Shown: positions 25,369 to 35,391, counted from the first letter of the stretch. The stretch is 64,000 bases of DNA from Microvirga aerophila (GCF_003332305.1 NZ_QOIO01000025.1:1-64000); one strand, 5' to 3'. Notes: a model not told the origin generated them from the letters alone. Numbers and translations are program-made.

Positions 25369-26253
25369 TCAGCCGGCCTTGCGCGCCTTCGTCTTCGTGA
25401 CAGGCTTTTTAGCGGACTTCGGTTTCGCTGCGGGCTTCTTCGCCGGAGCGGGTTTCTCGTCGTTGGAACCAGCCTTTTCGGCAGAGACGCTGCGCTTGAG
25501 CGCATCCATGAGATTGACGACGTTCGAAGACTTTGGCTGCTCTTCATCGTTCTTGACCGACTTCCCGCCTTGCTTCGACTTGAGCAACTCGGCGACGGCT
25601 TCTTCATAGCGGTCGTCAAACTGCTCAGGATCGAAATGCGCCGCCTTGCTCTCGATGATGTGGGCGGCAAGGTCCTTCATCTCCTTGGGATACTTCACCT
25701 CGCTGATCTCGTCGAAGACCTTGTCCTCGTCGCGGACCTCATCGGCCGCATGCAGGGTCGTGCCGACAAGGCCCTCATCGAGAGGCTCCAGCAGGATCAT
25801 ACGCTCGCGCCGCGCGAGCACGATGCGGGCGATGCCGACCATGCCTTTGTCGCGGATGGCATCGCGAATGACGCAGAACGCCTCGTTGGACACCTTGTCG
25901 GTTGGTGCGATGTAGTACGCGGTATCGAGGAAGCGCTCTTCGACCTCCTCGCGCGGCACAAAGGTCTCGATGTCGATGGTGTGTGTGCTTTCCACCTTCA
26001 GGGCGTCGAGCTCCTCGTCTTCAACTTGGATATAACTGCCCTTGCCGACGAGATAGCCCTTCACTTGCTCCTCGCTCTCGACAACCTCTTCGGTCTCGCT
26101 GTCGACGAACTGGCGCTTGACCCGATTGCCCGTCTTGCGGTTGAGGGTGTTGAACCGGATCTTGCCGCCTGAGGACGTCGACGGATATAGACCGACCGCG
26201 CAGGACACGAGAGACAGCTTGATGTGGCCCTTCCAGACCGTCCGTTCAGCCAT
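25369..26253 (-). CDS. ku: Non-homologous end joining protein Ku
   Basis: 294 residues from the ATG at 26253, with GGGAG seven bases upstream. Bacterial Ku forms a homodimeric ring on DNA ends and recruits LigD. The core beta-barrel starts with RTVWKGHIKLSLVSCAVGLY, followed by IRFNTLNRKTGNRVKR, KGYLVGKGSYIQVEDEEL and DTAYYIAPTDKVSNEAF; the central part has ARIVLARRERMILLEP. The last 60 residues are a Lys/Ala/Pro-rich tail (PAPAKKPAAKPKSAKKP), typical of rhizobial Ku and likely to contact DNA. Co-transcribed with ligD. Confidence 0.95.
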   Translation of the reverse strand: MAERTVWKGHIKLSLVSCAVGLYPSTSSGGKIRFNTLNRKTGNRVKRQFVDSETEEVVESEEQVKGYLVGKGSYIQVEDEELDALKVESTHTIDIETFVPREEVEERFLDTAYYIAPTDKVSNEAFCVIRDAIRDKGMVGIARIVLARRERMILLEPLDEGLVGTTLHAADEVRDEDKVFDEISEVKYPKEMKDLAAHIIESKAAHFDPEQFDDRYEEAVAELLKSKQGGKSVKNDEEQPKSSNVVNLMDALKRSVSAEKAGSNDEKPAPAKKPAAKPKSAKKPVTKTKARKAG

Positions 26254-26444
26254 GGGTGGAACTCCCAACGATACGCTACCGTATGAGGGCGCTGGTGACC
26301 TTGGCGACACCCTCACGAGTCAGCAACGTCGCCCTGAAATGACTCGTTCCGAGTTCTCCACAGACATCTCCGACACGGTTAATTGTGCGTGAAACCGCAC
26401 CCACGTCATGAAAAGCTGAGCCTTAATCGGAGGGGAGAAGCTGA

Positions 26445-26633
26445 ATGTCTGATGACAAAGCCAATCGCGGTGGTGCGGATCGTAGCCGGGTCGCTGGCGG
26501 CGAGGGGTACGAAGTCGACTACTTTGCCAGGAAGCACGGAATTAGCGTCGCGCAGGCCGAGGCGTTGATCAAAGAGCACGGGAATAACCGCGAGAAGCTC
26601 GACGCTGCTGCCGGAAAGCTCAAGAGAGGCTAG
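26445..26633 (+). CDS. DUF3606 domain protein
   Basis: 62 residues, ATG start preceded by GGAGGGGAGA. It matches the small DUF3606 family common in Hyphomicrobiales: DYFARKHGISVAQAEALIKE followed by HGNNREKLDAAAGKLK. It is helical and hydrophilic with no membrane segment. The family has no established biochemical role. It lies divergently from ku, in the promoter region between the repair genes and the small stress-related genes that follow. Confidence 0.8.
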   Translation: MSDDKANRGGADRSRVAGGEGYEVDYFARKHGISVAQAEALIKEHGNNREKLDAAAGKLKRG

Positions 26634-26688
26634 CCGCTGGTGGCATCTCCGCCTTTCGTGCGCTCCCGCTGCCTGGAATACGTAGAAC

Positions 26689-27419
26689 GTGTGTGAGCGC
26701 CGCATCTATATTGGGACCGCCGTTTGGGCGATCCCAAAGGCACACCAAGATGCCTTCCCGAATGACGGCAGCCATCTGGTGCGATACGCGAACCGGTTTG
26801 ACGGCGTCGAGATCAACTCGTCCTTCTATCGGCCTCATCGCTTATCGACCTATCAGCGCTGGGCGGATGATGTCCCCGACCACTTCCGCTTCGCGGTGAA
26901 GATGCCGAAGACGATCACCCACGAAGGTCGGCTCCTTGATGTCGGGGAGCCCCTGCAACGATTTTTGGGCGAGATCACCGGATTGGGTGGCAAGCTCGGA
27001 CCAGTCCTCATCCAGCTTCCCCCAGCTTTAAATTCGACCCCGATGCAGCCGAAGCATTCTTCCGGACTCTCCGCGATTCCTTTGGCGGCGATATCGTCTG
27101 TGAGCCCCGGTACGCAACATGGTTTACGGCCGACGTCGACGCCTTCATGACAAAGCGGCAGGTCGCGCGGGTCGCAGCCGACCCTCAGCCGCACCCGGAT
27201 GCGAAGCAGCCGGGCGGATGGTGCGGGCTTGCGTACTATCGCCTGCATGGCTCGCCGAAGATGTACTATTCATCCTACTCCGACGAGGCCATCACCCAGA
27301 TCGCCGGAGAACTAAAAGGGCTTCAGGCTAAGGGAACACGGACGTGGTGCATATTCGATAACACGGCGGAATTTGCCGCGACGGCCAACGCTCTCGCCAC
27401 CGCCGTGCTCGTTCGATGA
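26689..27419 (+). pseudogene. DUF72 family protein, frameshifted
   Basis: The first part (26689 to about 27030, GTG start) reads as a normal DUF72 N-terminus: RIYIGTAVWAIPKAHQDAFP, GVEINSSFYRPHR, FRFAVKMPKTITHE and LGPVLIQLPPAL. After that the frame is lost, but the +1 frame continues the family exactly: FDPDAAEAFFRTLRDSFGGD, VCEPRYATWF, then VARVAADPQPHP, GLAYYRLHGSPKMYYSSY and WCIFDNTAEFAATANAL. One base is missing near 27027-27032 (around CTTTAAATTC). Restoring it gives a full-length protein, so this is either a recent pseudogene or a sequencing error. DUF72 proteins are TIM-barrel-like with unknown activity. Confidence 0.8.
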
Positions 27420-27487
27420 TGAGCAGGTTTCACAGGCCAGCCCCTCCCCTTCTATCCAGACAGCTCTGTGACGGGCTGCCTAGTCGT

Positions 27488-27673
27488 TCACTGCTTCCGC
27501 AATGTCCTCTCGCGTTCAGCCTGCTCGATCTTCTGCAGCAGGGCCTCGATGTCGCTTGGCAGTGACTGCCGCAGGGTATCCTCGTAGATCCGCTTGAGAT
27601 CCCGACCAATGCAGAGCAGGAGATCTCGGTCTGAGAGATGAGGGTGGTGCGACGGTCCTTTCTCTTCATTCAT
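27488..27673 (-). CDS. NepR-like anti-sigma factor (candidate)
   Basis: 61 residues from the ATG at 27673, preceded by GGAGGAG eight bases upstream. The sequence IGRDLKRIYEDTLRQSLPSD followed by IEALLQKIEQAE fits the small NepR pattern (a basic helix IGxxLRxxY, a (V/L)P turn and a second helix). NepR holds the general stress sigma factor EcfG until the response regulator PhyR binds it. No phyR or ecfG gene lies next to it here; an atypical receiver gene lies about 2 kb away. The assignment rests on pattern and length. Confidence 0.55.
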   Translation of the reverse strand: MNEEKGPSHHPHLSDRDLLLCIGRDLKRIYEDTLRQSLPSDIEALLQKIEQAERERTLRKQ

Positions 27674-27716
27674 TGCCTTTGACTCCTCCACAATCCGATT
27701 TGCCGATGCGGTGCCG

Positions 27717-28439
27717 TCACGACAAGACGATGACCTGGGTTCCCTCAGGAGCACGCTGGTAGAGATGGATGACATCCTGGTTGACCATGCGGATGCAGCC
27801 CGACGACACGTTGGTGCCGATGGTCTGAGGCTCGGTGGTGCCGTGGATGCGATAACCCGTGTCGCCACTGGCTGCGAAGAGATACATCGCTCTCGCCCCG
27901 AGCGGGCTCGTCGGACCTCCTGGAACGCCCCGCCCGCGCGACGTCGCCACGAGTTGTGAGCGGATCTCCGGATCGCGGGCCACCATCTCCTTCGGCGGCA
28001 CCCAATCCGGCCAGCTGCGCCGCATGTTGATCTTTGCGGTCCCCGACCAGCCGAAGCCCTCGCGACCCACGCCAACGCCATAGCGGGTCGCTCGTCCTAG
28101 GGCTTCAACAAAATAGAGCTGACGCGAGGCCGGATCGACGACCACGGTGCCGGGCTCCTCCGTTCCGAGGTATTCCACCTGCTGTCTCAAGTAAGCCGGG
28201 TCCGCCTGGGCATAGTTGAACTCCTTCACGGGAGCAGGCTCGCCGGGGTAGCTGGCGTAAACGACCGAATAGTTGGGCTTGCTGATGGTACTGCCACTGA
28301 GGCTTCGGCGTGGGCTAGAAGCATCGAGCAATCCGCCGAAGAGCGGTCCGCCTGTGGAGAACCCAGAGCAACCGGCAAGAGAGACAGAGGTGGCAGCAAG
28401 GCTGAGCGAAAGCAACGAGCGGCGCGAGATCGTGGACAT
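27717..28439 (-). CDS. L,D-transpeptidase (YkuD/ErfK family) lipoprotein
   Basis: 240 residues. The N-terminus has a twin-arginine-like MSTISRRSLLSLSLAATSVS ending in a lipobox LAGC, so Cys23 may be lipidated. The YkuD domain spans about residues 95-240: VVVDPASRQLYFVEALG, RYGVGVGREGFGWSG, and the catalytic signature HGTTEPQTIGTNVSSGCIRM, in which the cysteine of SSGCIRM attacks the donor peptide and the His of YRIHG assists. It cross-links peptidoglycan (3-3) or attaches proteins to it in the periplasm. Transcribed apart from the neighbouring genes. Confidence 0.92.
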   Translation of the reverse strand: MSTISRRSLLSLSLAATSVSLAGCSGFSTGGPLFGGLLDASSPRRSLSGSTISKPNYSVVYASYPGEPAPVKEFNYAQADPAYLRQQVEYLGTEEPGTVVVDPASRQLYFVEALGRATRYGVGVGREGFGWSGTAKINMRRSWPDWVPPKEMVARDPEIRSQLVATSRGRGVPGGPTSPLGARAMYLFAASGDTGYRIHGTTEPQTIGTNVSSGCIRMVNQDVIHLYQRAPEGTQVIVLS

Positions 28440-28473
28440 GGGCGCACTCCAGACAACACAAGAATGGATGGGA

Positions 28474-28797
28474 CTACTGCTCGGTGAAGAAGGTCAGGAC
28501 CACCTTGCCCTTGTCGCTGAGAAGGCAGACGAAGCGGTTGGGCTTGTCGGTCTTGTCGCGCTGGAGATAGGCGTCGCCCATAACCACCATCTTGATCGGC
28601 GTGTCGCCGACGTTGGTGCTGGCCTTTGAGACGGCCAGCGACTCCATGTCGAGCGTGATCTGGTCGAGCGAGGGCGAGCGTTCTTTGATCGCCGCCAGGC
28701 CCGACAACCGGCACGCCTCGACCTCGACGGGAACCTGAGCGAAGGCGGATGAAGACGCGACGAGAGACGTCGCAAGAACTGCGAAAGCAAGCCGCAT
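28474..28797 (-). CDS. Small secreted protein, unknown
   Basis: 107 residues, ATG start with GAGG upstream. A clear signal peptide (MRLAFAVLATSLVASSSAFA, cleavage after AFA) precedes a mature domain of about 87 residues with two cysteines that could pair (EACRLSG and RFVCLLSD) and a beta-rich end (KGKVVLTFF). No family name recognised. Upstream of the L,D-transpeptidase gene on the same strand, 34 bases away, so they may be co-transcribed. Confidence 0.7.
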   Translation of the reverse strand: MRLAFAVLATSLVASSSAFAQVPVEVEACRLSGLAAIKERSPSLDQITLDMESLAVSKASTNVGDTPIKMVVMGDAYLQRDKTDKPNRFVCLLSDKGKVVLTFFTEQ

Positions 28798-29220
28798 GGG
28801 ACAACCTCGGTTGGGGAGCGCCGGTCATCATCGAACCCGGCATGTGGGGAAAAGTCCGGGACGAGCCCGGCAGTTCCTGACGCAGCAACGGTTTGCGCCC
28901 CCGGCGAGCCTCTTCTGCAAAACACGGTTAGCGCATGGTTAACAGGATCGGCGGCAGCATGCCGAAGCCTCACCTGCCCTTCGCCACGCTGGCAAAGGTA
29001 GCCGTCAACCGTACTGGCGCTCAGGTGCGCAACGAGTGGGGCGTTCGCGAGGCCTGACCTTCATCCGAGATGATACTGATGTTCCGCGCCGACACCACGT
29101 GGATGAGCCCAATGAAGGGCGCAGGTGACAGCATCCTTCCTGTCTAAGGTGAAGCCTCAAGCTTGGAGCAAGAGCCGCAAGGACGTCGACAGCACCTTTC
29201 ACAAACATAGTGTCGCTAGT
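28798..29220. other. Intergenic, no gene supported
   Basis: About 420 bases. Short open frames here have no recognisable product. Promoters for the secreted-protein gene (-) are expected in the left part, but no clear motif was identified. Confidence 0.4.
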
Positions 29221-29478
29221 CTAGCACCCCAGACGCTGAACGTTGGCGCGAACTTTCTGACGGTAACCCTTAACCACGTGATGCGCCGTGCCGCCCGCCG
29301 CGATGGTCGTGGCCGCCTCTGCGAATGCGTTCACCTTCTCGGTCACCATCAGGAGGTTTTCAGCAGGCGAGCTTCGGCCCAGCGCCATCTGCGACAGACG
29401 CGCCCAGATAACGGACTGGGACTCTATGGTCAGCATGGTCGCATCCGTCGCCAGCGTCACCCAAGATAGAAACATCAT
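29221..29478 (-). CDS. Small helical protein, unknown
   Basis: 85 residues, ATG start. It reads as a compact helical protein: TLATDATMLTIESQSVIWAR, ENLLMVTEKVNAFAEAATTI and the basic end VKGYRQKVRANVQRLG. The TIESQSVIWxR and MVxEKVxA patterns recur in short uncharacterised phasin-like proteins of Hyphomicrobiales, from general familiarity rather than a search. No signal peptide. It stands alone. Confidence 0.6.
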   Translation of the reverse strand: MMFLSWVTLATDATMLTIESQSVIWARLSQMALGRSSPAENLLMVTEKVNAFAEAATTIAAGGTAHHVVKGYRQKVRANVQRLGC

Positions 29479-29582
29479 GACCCTCTAAGCTGCGGCAGGC
29501 AGCAGGTCTCTAACTCCAAGCGCGGCCATTAGATCCTTGTGCGTTAGCTGTGTTTTTGACGCTGCTTGCTCCACCAGTCCTG

Positions 29583-29999
29583 TCAGGCCGCGTGCATCTG
29601 ATGCTCATCAAAACAGTGTCGGCTTGAGATCTGCCCGATGACCCCGACGAGCTGATGCGGATGATACGGCGTACGCAAGCATGGTGCGCCGCTGACCTTC
29701 TCCCGCTCCGGAAGCTTGTACGGCGCATCACAGGTGTAGATCACATGAATGGACGGGTCAGACCGCCGGGCAGCTTGTGCCAGTGCCATGCCGTCAGAGG
29801 TCTTCTCGGGCTCGACGTCAACGACCAGGACGCTCACCCTCTGATTGGTATGCAGGAGGTCGAGCGCCTCCTCAACGGTGCCCGCCATCAGGACATCGTA
29901 ACCATACCCCTCGAGACCGGCTCTTGTGAGAGCACCGGTGCGGCGATCTGCCGGAAGCAGAAGAACGAGTGGTTGTCTGGCCGTCTCCGACGCTCCCAA
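29583..29999 (-). CDS. Atypical response-regulator receiver protein
   Basis: 138 residues, stand-alone receiver-like fold. The first strand and loop read LVLLLPADRRTG in place of the usual acidic pair. The likely phosphoacceptor Asp is in VSVLVVDVEPEKTSDG, followed by ALAQAARRSDPSIHVIYTCD, where the usual Thr/Ser is kept, and no conserved Lys is obvious before the PYHPHQLV end. No output domain. With the acidic pocket incomplete, phosphorylation is doubtful; it may act as a protein-binding module. It lies between the NepR-like gene and dnaE2. Confidence 0.65.
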   Translation of the reverse strand: MGASETARQPLVLLLPADRRTGALTRAGLEGYGYDVLMAGTVEEALDLLHTNQRVSVLVVDVEPEKTSDGMALAQAARRSDPSIHVIYTCDAPYKLPEREKVSGAPCLRTPYHPHQLVGVIGQISSRHCFDEHQMHAA

Positions 30000-30371
30000 A
30001 GAAAACAGGATCAGGCCCTATGGTTAACAGGAGCTCAAATCTCAAACTCTGTCCGCTCTACAAAGCAGTCGAGACGCACCGAGTCCCAGCTCCAAGCGCC
30101 GAACCAAGCCGAGAGCTGCGCAGGTCTTTCACGGCACTTGGGCACAGGTTGTCCTATAATCGACGGCGCGAAGAGATCTCCCCGATATCCACATGCTGGC
30201 TACGCCCATTCACATTGACTCAAACTGGAGATTTTGTTCCTGATCTGTTCTTGATGTCAGGAACTTGGAAATGGCAGCGTTTATCGAGCCCATGTCGTTG
30301 ACGCTTGCTTGGTTAGATCCAGCTTCGCAAGACAAGCGCCAACACAGCTCCTCGGACAGCAGGCCTTCGTC
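30000..30371. other. dnaE2 upstream region
   Basis: About 370 bases, divergent between the receiver gene and dnaE2. It holds a TTGACT element at 30215-30220 and the LexA box at 30236-30250. Nothing else was identified. Confidence 0.5.
30236..30250 (+). promoter_or_regulatory. LexA (SOS) box upstream of dnaE2
   Basis: GTTC-CTGATCT-GTTC, the same GTTC-N7-GTTC format as at imuA. A TTGACT -35 candidate precedes it by 15 bases, so LexA would sit over the -10 region. The start of dnaE2 is about 120 bases downstream. Confidence 0.8.
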
Positions 30372-33300
30372 GTGAGGTACGCCGAGCTCCAAGTCACCAC
30401 GCACTTCTCGTTCCTGCGCGGCGCGTCGAGCCCCGCCGAACTCTTCGAACAGGCTAAGCTTCTCAGCATCGAGGCGCTCGGCATCACGGACCGCAACTCA
30501 CTCGCCGGCATCGTGCGCGCCTACGAGGCGTCGAAGGAGACCGGTGTGCGGCTGATCGTCGGCTGCCGCCTCGATCTCACCGACGGGACGTCGCTCCTGG
30601 TCTACCCGACCGACCGCACTGCCTACTCGCGCCTGTGCCGGCTGCTCAGCGTCGGCAAGGGCCGCGGCGGCAAGGGCAAGTGCCGCCTCGCGTGGGACGA
30701 CGTCGTCGCGTGGAACGACGGCCTGCTCGCGATCCTCCTCGGCGACGAGGCCGACGACGAGCTCACGCGAAACCTGGCGCGCTTGAAGGCCACCTTCGGC
30801 GACCGCGCCTACATGGCCCTGATCCGCCGCTTCGCGCCCAACGAGCACCTCCGGCTCTTCTACGTCGAGCAGGCGGCCCAGACCGCCAAGGTGCCGACGG
30901 TGGCCATGGGCGACGTGCTCTACCACCATCCCTCGCGCCGCCGCCTGCAGGATGTCGTCTCGTGCATCCGCCAGCGCTGCACGATCGACGAAGCCGGATT
31001 CCGCCTCGATCGTCATGCCGACCGGTTCCTCAAGGACCCGGTCGAGATGCAGCGCCTGTTCGAGCGCCACCCCGAGGCCGTCCGGCGGATTCGGGAGGTC
31101 CTCGACCGCTGCCGGTTCAGCCTCGACGAGCTGCGCTACCAGTACCCGAGCGAGACCGAGCCGGGCGAGACCGCGCAGGACAAGCTGGAACGCCTGACGT
31201 GGGAGGGCGCGGCGAAGCGCTATCCCGACGGTGTCCCCGACGTGGTCGCGACGACCTGCCGGCACGAGCTCCACCTGATCGAAGAGTTGGGCTATGCGCC
31301 GTACTTCCTCACCGTCCACGCCATCGTGTCGTTCGCGAAATCGCGCGGCATCCTCTGCCAGGGGCGCGGCTCGGCGGCGAACTCCGCCGTGTGCTTCGTG
31401 CTTGGTATCACCTCGATCAATCCGACCGAGCACGACCTCCTGTTCGAGCGCTTCGTCTCCCAGGAGCGGCGCGAGCCGCCCGACATCGACGTCGACTTCG
31501 AGCACGAGCGGCGCGAGGAAGTGATCCAGTGGATCTACGACACCTATGGCCGCCACCGCGCGGCGCTCACCGCCGTCGTCACCTGCTATCGCGCCCGTGG
31601 GGCCGTGCGCGAGGTCGGCAAGGTGCTGGGCGTGCCGGAGGATGTGACGGCGGGCTTGTCCGGTCTCGTCTGGGGCTGGGGCAACGGCGGCGTGACCGAG
31701 GCCGAGGCCAGGGAGCTCAACCTCAACCTCAACGACCCGCGCCTGCGGATGACGCTGGAGCTCGCCTCCGAGCTCATCGGCGCGCCGCGCCATCTCTCGC
31801 AGCATCCGGGCGGCTTCGTGCTGACCGAGGCACGCCTCGACGACCTCGTGCCGATCGAACCCGCCGCGATGGAGAACCGCCAGGTGATCGAGTGGGACAA
31901 GAATGACATCGACACGCTGAAGTTCATGAAGGTCGACGTGCTGGGTCTCGGGATGCTCGGTTGCATGCGCCGGGCCTTCGACCTGCTGCGCGAGCACAAA
32001 GGCGAGGACCGCGAGCTCGCCACGATCCCGCTCGACGACGAGAAGACCTACGCGATGATCCAGAAGGCCGACACGGTCGGCACCTTCCAGATCGAGAGCC
32101 GGGCGCAGATGGCGATGCTCCCGCGCATGAAGCCCGAAAACTTCTACGACATCGTCATCCAGGTGGCGATCGTCCGGCCCGGCCCGATCCAGGGCGACAT
32201 GGTGCACCCCTACCTCCGTCGACGGGAGGGACACGAGAAGCCGGAATACCCCCGGCCGGAGCTGCGGCGGGTGCTGAAGAAGACGCTCGGCGTGCCGCTC
32301 TTCCAGGAGCAGGCGATGCGGGTGGCCATCGAGTGCGCCGGCTTCACGCCGTCCGAGGCCGACCAGCTCCGGCGCGCCATGGCGACGTTCAAGCTCACCG
32401 CGGGCGTCACCAAGTTCCGCGACAAGCTCGTGCAGGGGATGACGGCCAGGGGCTATGACCAGGAGTTCGCCGAGCGCACCTTCAAGCAGCTCGAGGGCTT
32501 CGGCTCGTACGGCTTCCCGGAGAGCCATGCGGCTTCCTTTGCCAAGATCGCCTATGCGTCGTCCTGGATGAAGCGGCACCATCCCGACGTGTTCTGCTGC
32601 GCCATCCTGAACGCGCAGCCGATGGGATTCTACGCCCCGGCGCAGCTCGTGCGGGACGCACGCAACCACGGCGTCGAGATCCGTCCTGTCGATGTCAACC
32701 ACTCCCGCTGGGACTGCACCCTCGAGCCCACCCGCAACCGCCACCGCTTCGCCGTGCGCCTCGGCCTGCGCCTGGTGCGCGGCCTTGCCAACGCCAACGG
32801 CGGCATGATCCCGATCGCGCGCGGCGACACGCCCTACACGTCGATCGAGGATCTCTGGCGGCGCGCCGGGATCCCCGTGACAGCCCTCGAGCGCCTGGCC
32901 GACGGCGACGCCTTCGGCTCGCTGGGCGTCAACCGGCGCGACGCGCTCTGGACCATCCGGGGCCTCTCAGATGAGATCATGCCGCTGTTCGCGGCGGCCG
33001 ACGAACGCGACCGCGTGATCCGCTCCGAGGCCCAGGAGCCCGCCGTCGCGCTGACGCCAATGACGGAGGGCCGGGAGGTCGTCGAGGACTACCGCTCGAA
33101 GGGGCTGACCCTGCGCCAGCACCCCCTCGCCTTCCTGCGCGCCGAACTGCGCGAGCGCCGGATCCGGAGCTGCGCCGACCTCCACCGCGCCCGCGACGGC
33201 CGGCGCGTGACGGTCGCCGGCCTGGTGCTCGTGCGCCAGAAGCCTGGCTCCGCCAAGGGCGTGATGTTCATGACGATCGAGGACGAGACCGACGTCGCCA

Positions 33301-33632
33301 ACATCATCGTGTGGCCCTCCCTGTATGACAAGCAGCGCCGCCTCATCCTCTCGTCGGGGATGATGGCGGTCCGCGGCCGCTACCAGCGTGAGGGCGGCGT
33401 GACCCACCTCATCGCCGAGCACCTCGTCGACCTGTCGGACCTTTTGCGCAGCGTCGGCGACCGCGACGATCCCTTCAGCATGCGCCATGGCCGCGGCGAC
33501 GAGGCGAAGATCGGCACGCGCGACCGCCTGCGCGAGGGACCGAGGGAGGCCGTCGACGCGCCGCCCGTTGTGGCTCCAGAGAAGCGCTCCGAGGTTCCCG
33601 CAATCCGCATCGCGACGAGGGACTTCCGTTGA
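30372..33632 (+). CDS. dnaE2: Error-prone DNA polymerase DnaE2
   Basis: 1086 residues from the GTG at 30372 ([20 protein letters not shown]). The frame is open to 30309, but the family starts here. It is the C-family translesion polymerase that works with ImuA and ImuB. N-terminal PHP domain ([39 protein letters not shown]). The polymerase palm has [19 protein letters not shown] and the catalytic acids in [16 protein letters not shown]. Further conserved: [32 protein letters not shown] and [20 protein letters not shown]. The C-terminal OB domain ([19 protein letters not shown]) contacts single-stranded DNA. Regulated by the LexA box at 30236-30250. It is split from imuAB by the NHEJ genes. 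Confidence 0.96.
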   Translation: MRYAELQVTTHFSFLRGASSPAELFEQAKLLSIEALGITDRNSLAGIVRAYEASKETGVRLIVGCRLDLTDGTSLLVYPTDRTAYSRLCRLLSVGKGRGGKGKCRLAWDDVVAWNDGLLAILLGDEADDELTRNLARLKATFGDRAYMALIRRFAPNEHLRLFYVEQAAQTAKVPTVAMGDVLYHHPSRRRLQDVVSCIRQRCTIDEAGFRLDRHADRFLKDPVEMQRLFERHPEAVRRIREVLDRCRFSLDELRYQYPSETEPGETAQDKLERLTWEGAAKRYPDGVPDVVATTCRHELHLIEELGYAPYFLTVHAIVSFAKSRGILCQGRGSAANSAVCFVLGITSINPTEHDLLFERFVSQERREPPDIDVDFEHERREEVIQWIYDTYGRHRAALTAVVTCYRARGAVREVGKVLGVPEDVTAGLSGLVWGWGNGGVTEAEARELNLNLNDPRLRMTLELASELIGAPRHLSQHPGGFVLTEARLDDLVPIEPAAMENRQVIEWDKNDIDTLKFMKVDVLGLGMLGCMRRAFDLLREHKGEDRELATIPLDDEKTYAMIQKADTVGTFQIESRAQMAMLPRMKPENFYDIVIQVAIVRPGPIQGDMVHPYLRRREGHEKPEYPRPELRRVLKKTLGVPLFQEQAMRVAIECAGFTPSEADQLRRAMATFKLTAGVTKFRDKLVQGMTARGYDQEFAERTFKQLEGFGSYGFPESHAASFAKIAYASSWMKRHHPDVFCCAILNAQPMGFYAPAQLVRDARNHGVEIRPVDVNHSRWDCTLEPTRNRHRFAVRLGLRLVRGLANANGGMIPIARGDTPYTSIEDLWRRAGIPVTALERLADGDAFGSLGVNRRDALWTIRGLSDEIMPLFAAADERDRVIRSEAQEPAVALTPMTEGREVVEDYRSKGLTLRQHPLAFLRAELRERRIRSCADLHRARDGRRVTVAGLVLVRQKPGSAKGVMFMTIEDETDVANIIVWPSLYDKQRRLILSSGMMAVRGRYQREGGVTHLIAEHLVDLSDLLRSVGDRDDPFSMRHGRGDEAKIGTRDRLREGPREAVDAPPVVAPEKRSEVPAIRIATRDFR

Positions 33633-33661
33633 CCCAGCCCGCCGTGCCATAGGTGCCCGTC

Positions 33662-33868
33662 ATGCAAGAGCCCGACCCCAGACAACGGACGAAACTCCTC
33701 AAGATCGGAACGCGGCAGTGCCGCTACATCGTCTCGGACGATCCGCGCAGCGCCGTCTGCTGCGGAGCTCCGACGCCCGAAGGATCGAGTTGGTGCGACT
33801 GGCATCGGCGGCTCGTCTATGTTCCGGCACAGCCGGCGAGGCTGCGCCGGGAGGCCGTTGCGTCGTAG
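33662..33868 (+). CDS. Mini GcrA-like protein
   Basis: 68 residues from the ATG at 33662; a GTG three codons upstream is possible. QCRYIVSDDP, CCGAPTPEGSSWCDWHRRL and VYVP match the C-terminal half of the cell-cycle regulator GcrA, which in full form has an N-terminal DNA-binding helix-turn-helix and binds sigma-70. Here only the Cys/His-containing C-terminal motif (Cys-Cys...Cys..His) is present. It may modulate the RNA polymerase holoenzyme or compete with full GcrA, which is inference. It starts 30 bases after dnaE2, so it may be co-induced by damage. Confidence 0.7.
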   Translation: MQEPDPRQRTKLLKIGTRQCRYIVSDDPRSAVCCGAPTPEGSSWCDWHRRLVYVPAQPARLRREAVAS

Positions 33869-33914
33869 GCCAAGGCGCTCCGGACAGCCCCGATTCCGGG
33901 CTGAACCGCACAAG

Positions 33915-33940
33915 TGACAGTTTATGCTGACAGTTTATGC
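33915..33940 (+). repeat. 13-bp tandem duplication
   Basis: TGACAGTTTATGC is repeated twice with no spacer, in the 3' region between the mini GcrA gene and anmK. Probably a recent slippage event; no function is apparent. Confidence 0.8.
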
Positions 33941-33979
33941 GCTGTCCCTCTCGAAATTGCCGCTGAAGGAACTCGTTGC

Positions 33980-35107
33980 CTATGCGGCCTCATCGAACAT
34001 GGCGATGCGCCCGCCAGTGATGGGTTGCGCGACACCTATCGTGAGCGGGAAGCTGATCGGCAGGCCACGAAGCGCCCGGACGGCCAGAAAGGCAAAGCAT
34101 TCCGCCTCGACGTCATCGCCGCGCCAGCCCACATCTTCGGCCATGACCGTCTCAATCCTCGCGCGATGGCGAATGGCGTCGACCAGGGTAGGGTTTCTCC
34201 GTCCGCCACCGCAGAGGATGAGGCGTGCCGGCCGTTGCGGCAGCAGATCGAGCGCTTTGCCTACCGCGCCTGCCGTGAACGCCGTCAATGTCGCTGCACC
34301 ATCCTCCAGGCTCAACCCGTCAGCCATGGCTGCGGTGAAGTCGTTGCGGTCGAGTGACTTTGGGTAAGGGGCCGTCAGGTAGGGATGCTCCAGAAGCCGA
34401 GCGAGACGAGCCTCGTCAACGACGCCCCGGGCACCGACGGCACCGTCGCGGTCCATGTCGCCAAGACCATGTCGACCGATCCAGTCGTTGAGGGGAGCAT
34501 TGGCCGGCCCCGTGTCGAACGCGACCATAGTGTCACCGCCCCACCAGGTCACATTGCTCACGCCGCCGAGGTTGAGGACGGCTGCGTTCGGCTTGGCGTC
34601 GATGCTGCGCAGGAGCGCGACGTGGTAGCTCGCCGCGAGCGGAGCTCCCTGGCCGCCCGCCATCATATCCGCCGTGCGAAAGTCATAGGCCACGTTCGTA
34701 CCGATGAGGCTGGCCATCAAAGCCCCGTTCCCGAGCTGCCGCGTCTGTCCGCGACGCTCCACTTCAGGGGCTCGGTGGAGCATGGTCTGGCCATGAAAGC
34801 CGACGACGGCGATGTCCGATGGCTTGATGCCGTTCTCGTGGAGAAAGGCCGTGACGGCCGCTGACTGCGCTCGGGTGAGGGCGTCTTCTGCCCGCGTGAA
34901 TATTGCAGGCTCAGGCCCCTCAAAGTTCCAGTCGCGCGCCTCCGCCATAGCGTCTCGGAGAAGGGGGCGGAGCTCGGGCGGATAGGGCGCGAGCGTCCAA
35001 GGCCCGAACTCCTGGATCGTCTCGCCATCGGTTTTGATCAGAGCGATGTCGATGTTGCCGTCGAGGACGGTTCCGGTCATCAGTCCGACGGCCCAGGCTG
35101 GCGTCAT
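33980..35107 (-). CDS. anmK: Anhydro-N-acetylmuramic acid kinase
   Basis: 375 residues, usual length. It phosphorylates 1,6-anhydro-N-acetylmuramic acid from cell-wall turnover to MurNAc-6-phosphate. Conserved pieces: [18 protein letters not shown] at the start (the family has GTSxDG, here GTVLDG), [51 protein letters not shown] with the catalytic Asp in [30 protein letters not shown] and [14 protein letters not shown]. Cytoplasmic. No other recycling gene is adjacent. Confidence 0.93.
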   Translation of the reverse strand: MTPAWAVGLMTGTVLDGNIDIALIKTDGETIQEFGPWTLAPYPPELRPLLRDAMAEARDWNFEGPEPAIFTRAEDALTRAQSAAVTAFLHENGIKPSDIAVVGFHGQTMLHRAPEVERRGQTRQLGNGALMASLIGTNVAYDFRTADMMAGGQGAPLAASYHVALLRSIDAKPNAAVLNLGGVSNVTWWGGDTMVAFDTGPANAPLNDWIGRHGLGDMDRDGAVGARGVVDEARLARLLEHPYLTAPYPKSLDRNDFTAAMADGLSLEDGAATLTAFTAGAVGKALDLLPQRPARLILCGGGRRNPTLVDAIRHRARIETVMAEDVGWRGDDVEAECFAFLAVRALRGLPISFPLTIGVAQPITGGRIAMFDEAA

Positions 35108-35391
35108 GGCAGCAATCTCCAGTTTCCGGATGCGGTGAGCCTACCCCGCTAGGGGCTATTCATAGCTCGTGCGACGAAAAGGATCCTATCATCAGGTCAG
35201 GCCGTCACAACGCCTAATCAGACGCTGTTCCGTCCGGAGATTCCTCAGACCCCATGTCGACAGGCTGGCCCGTGAATTCGGAGATCGCTGTCGTCGTCCT
35301 GTCGGCCTTGTCCGAGCTATGCCAGCCTCTTCATGATTTGAGAACCGCCGCCACCGCATAAGGTACCATGCCCCGCCGGAGGATCCCGCCC

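Noticed and set aside
30498-32744. 748-codon open frame on the minus strand over dnaE2
   Set aside because: Long only because of the high GC of dnaE2; no family resemblance, and DnaE2 motifs are intact on the plus strand.
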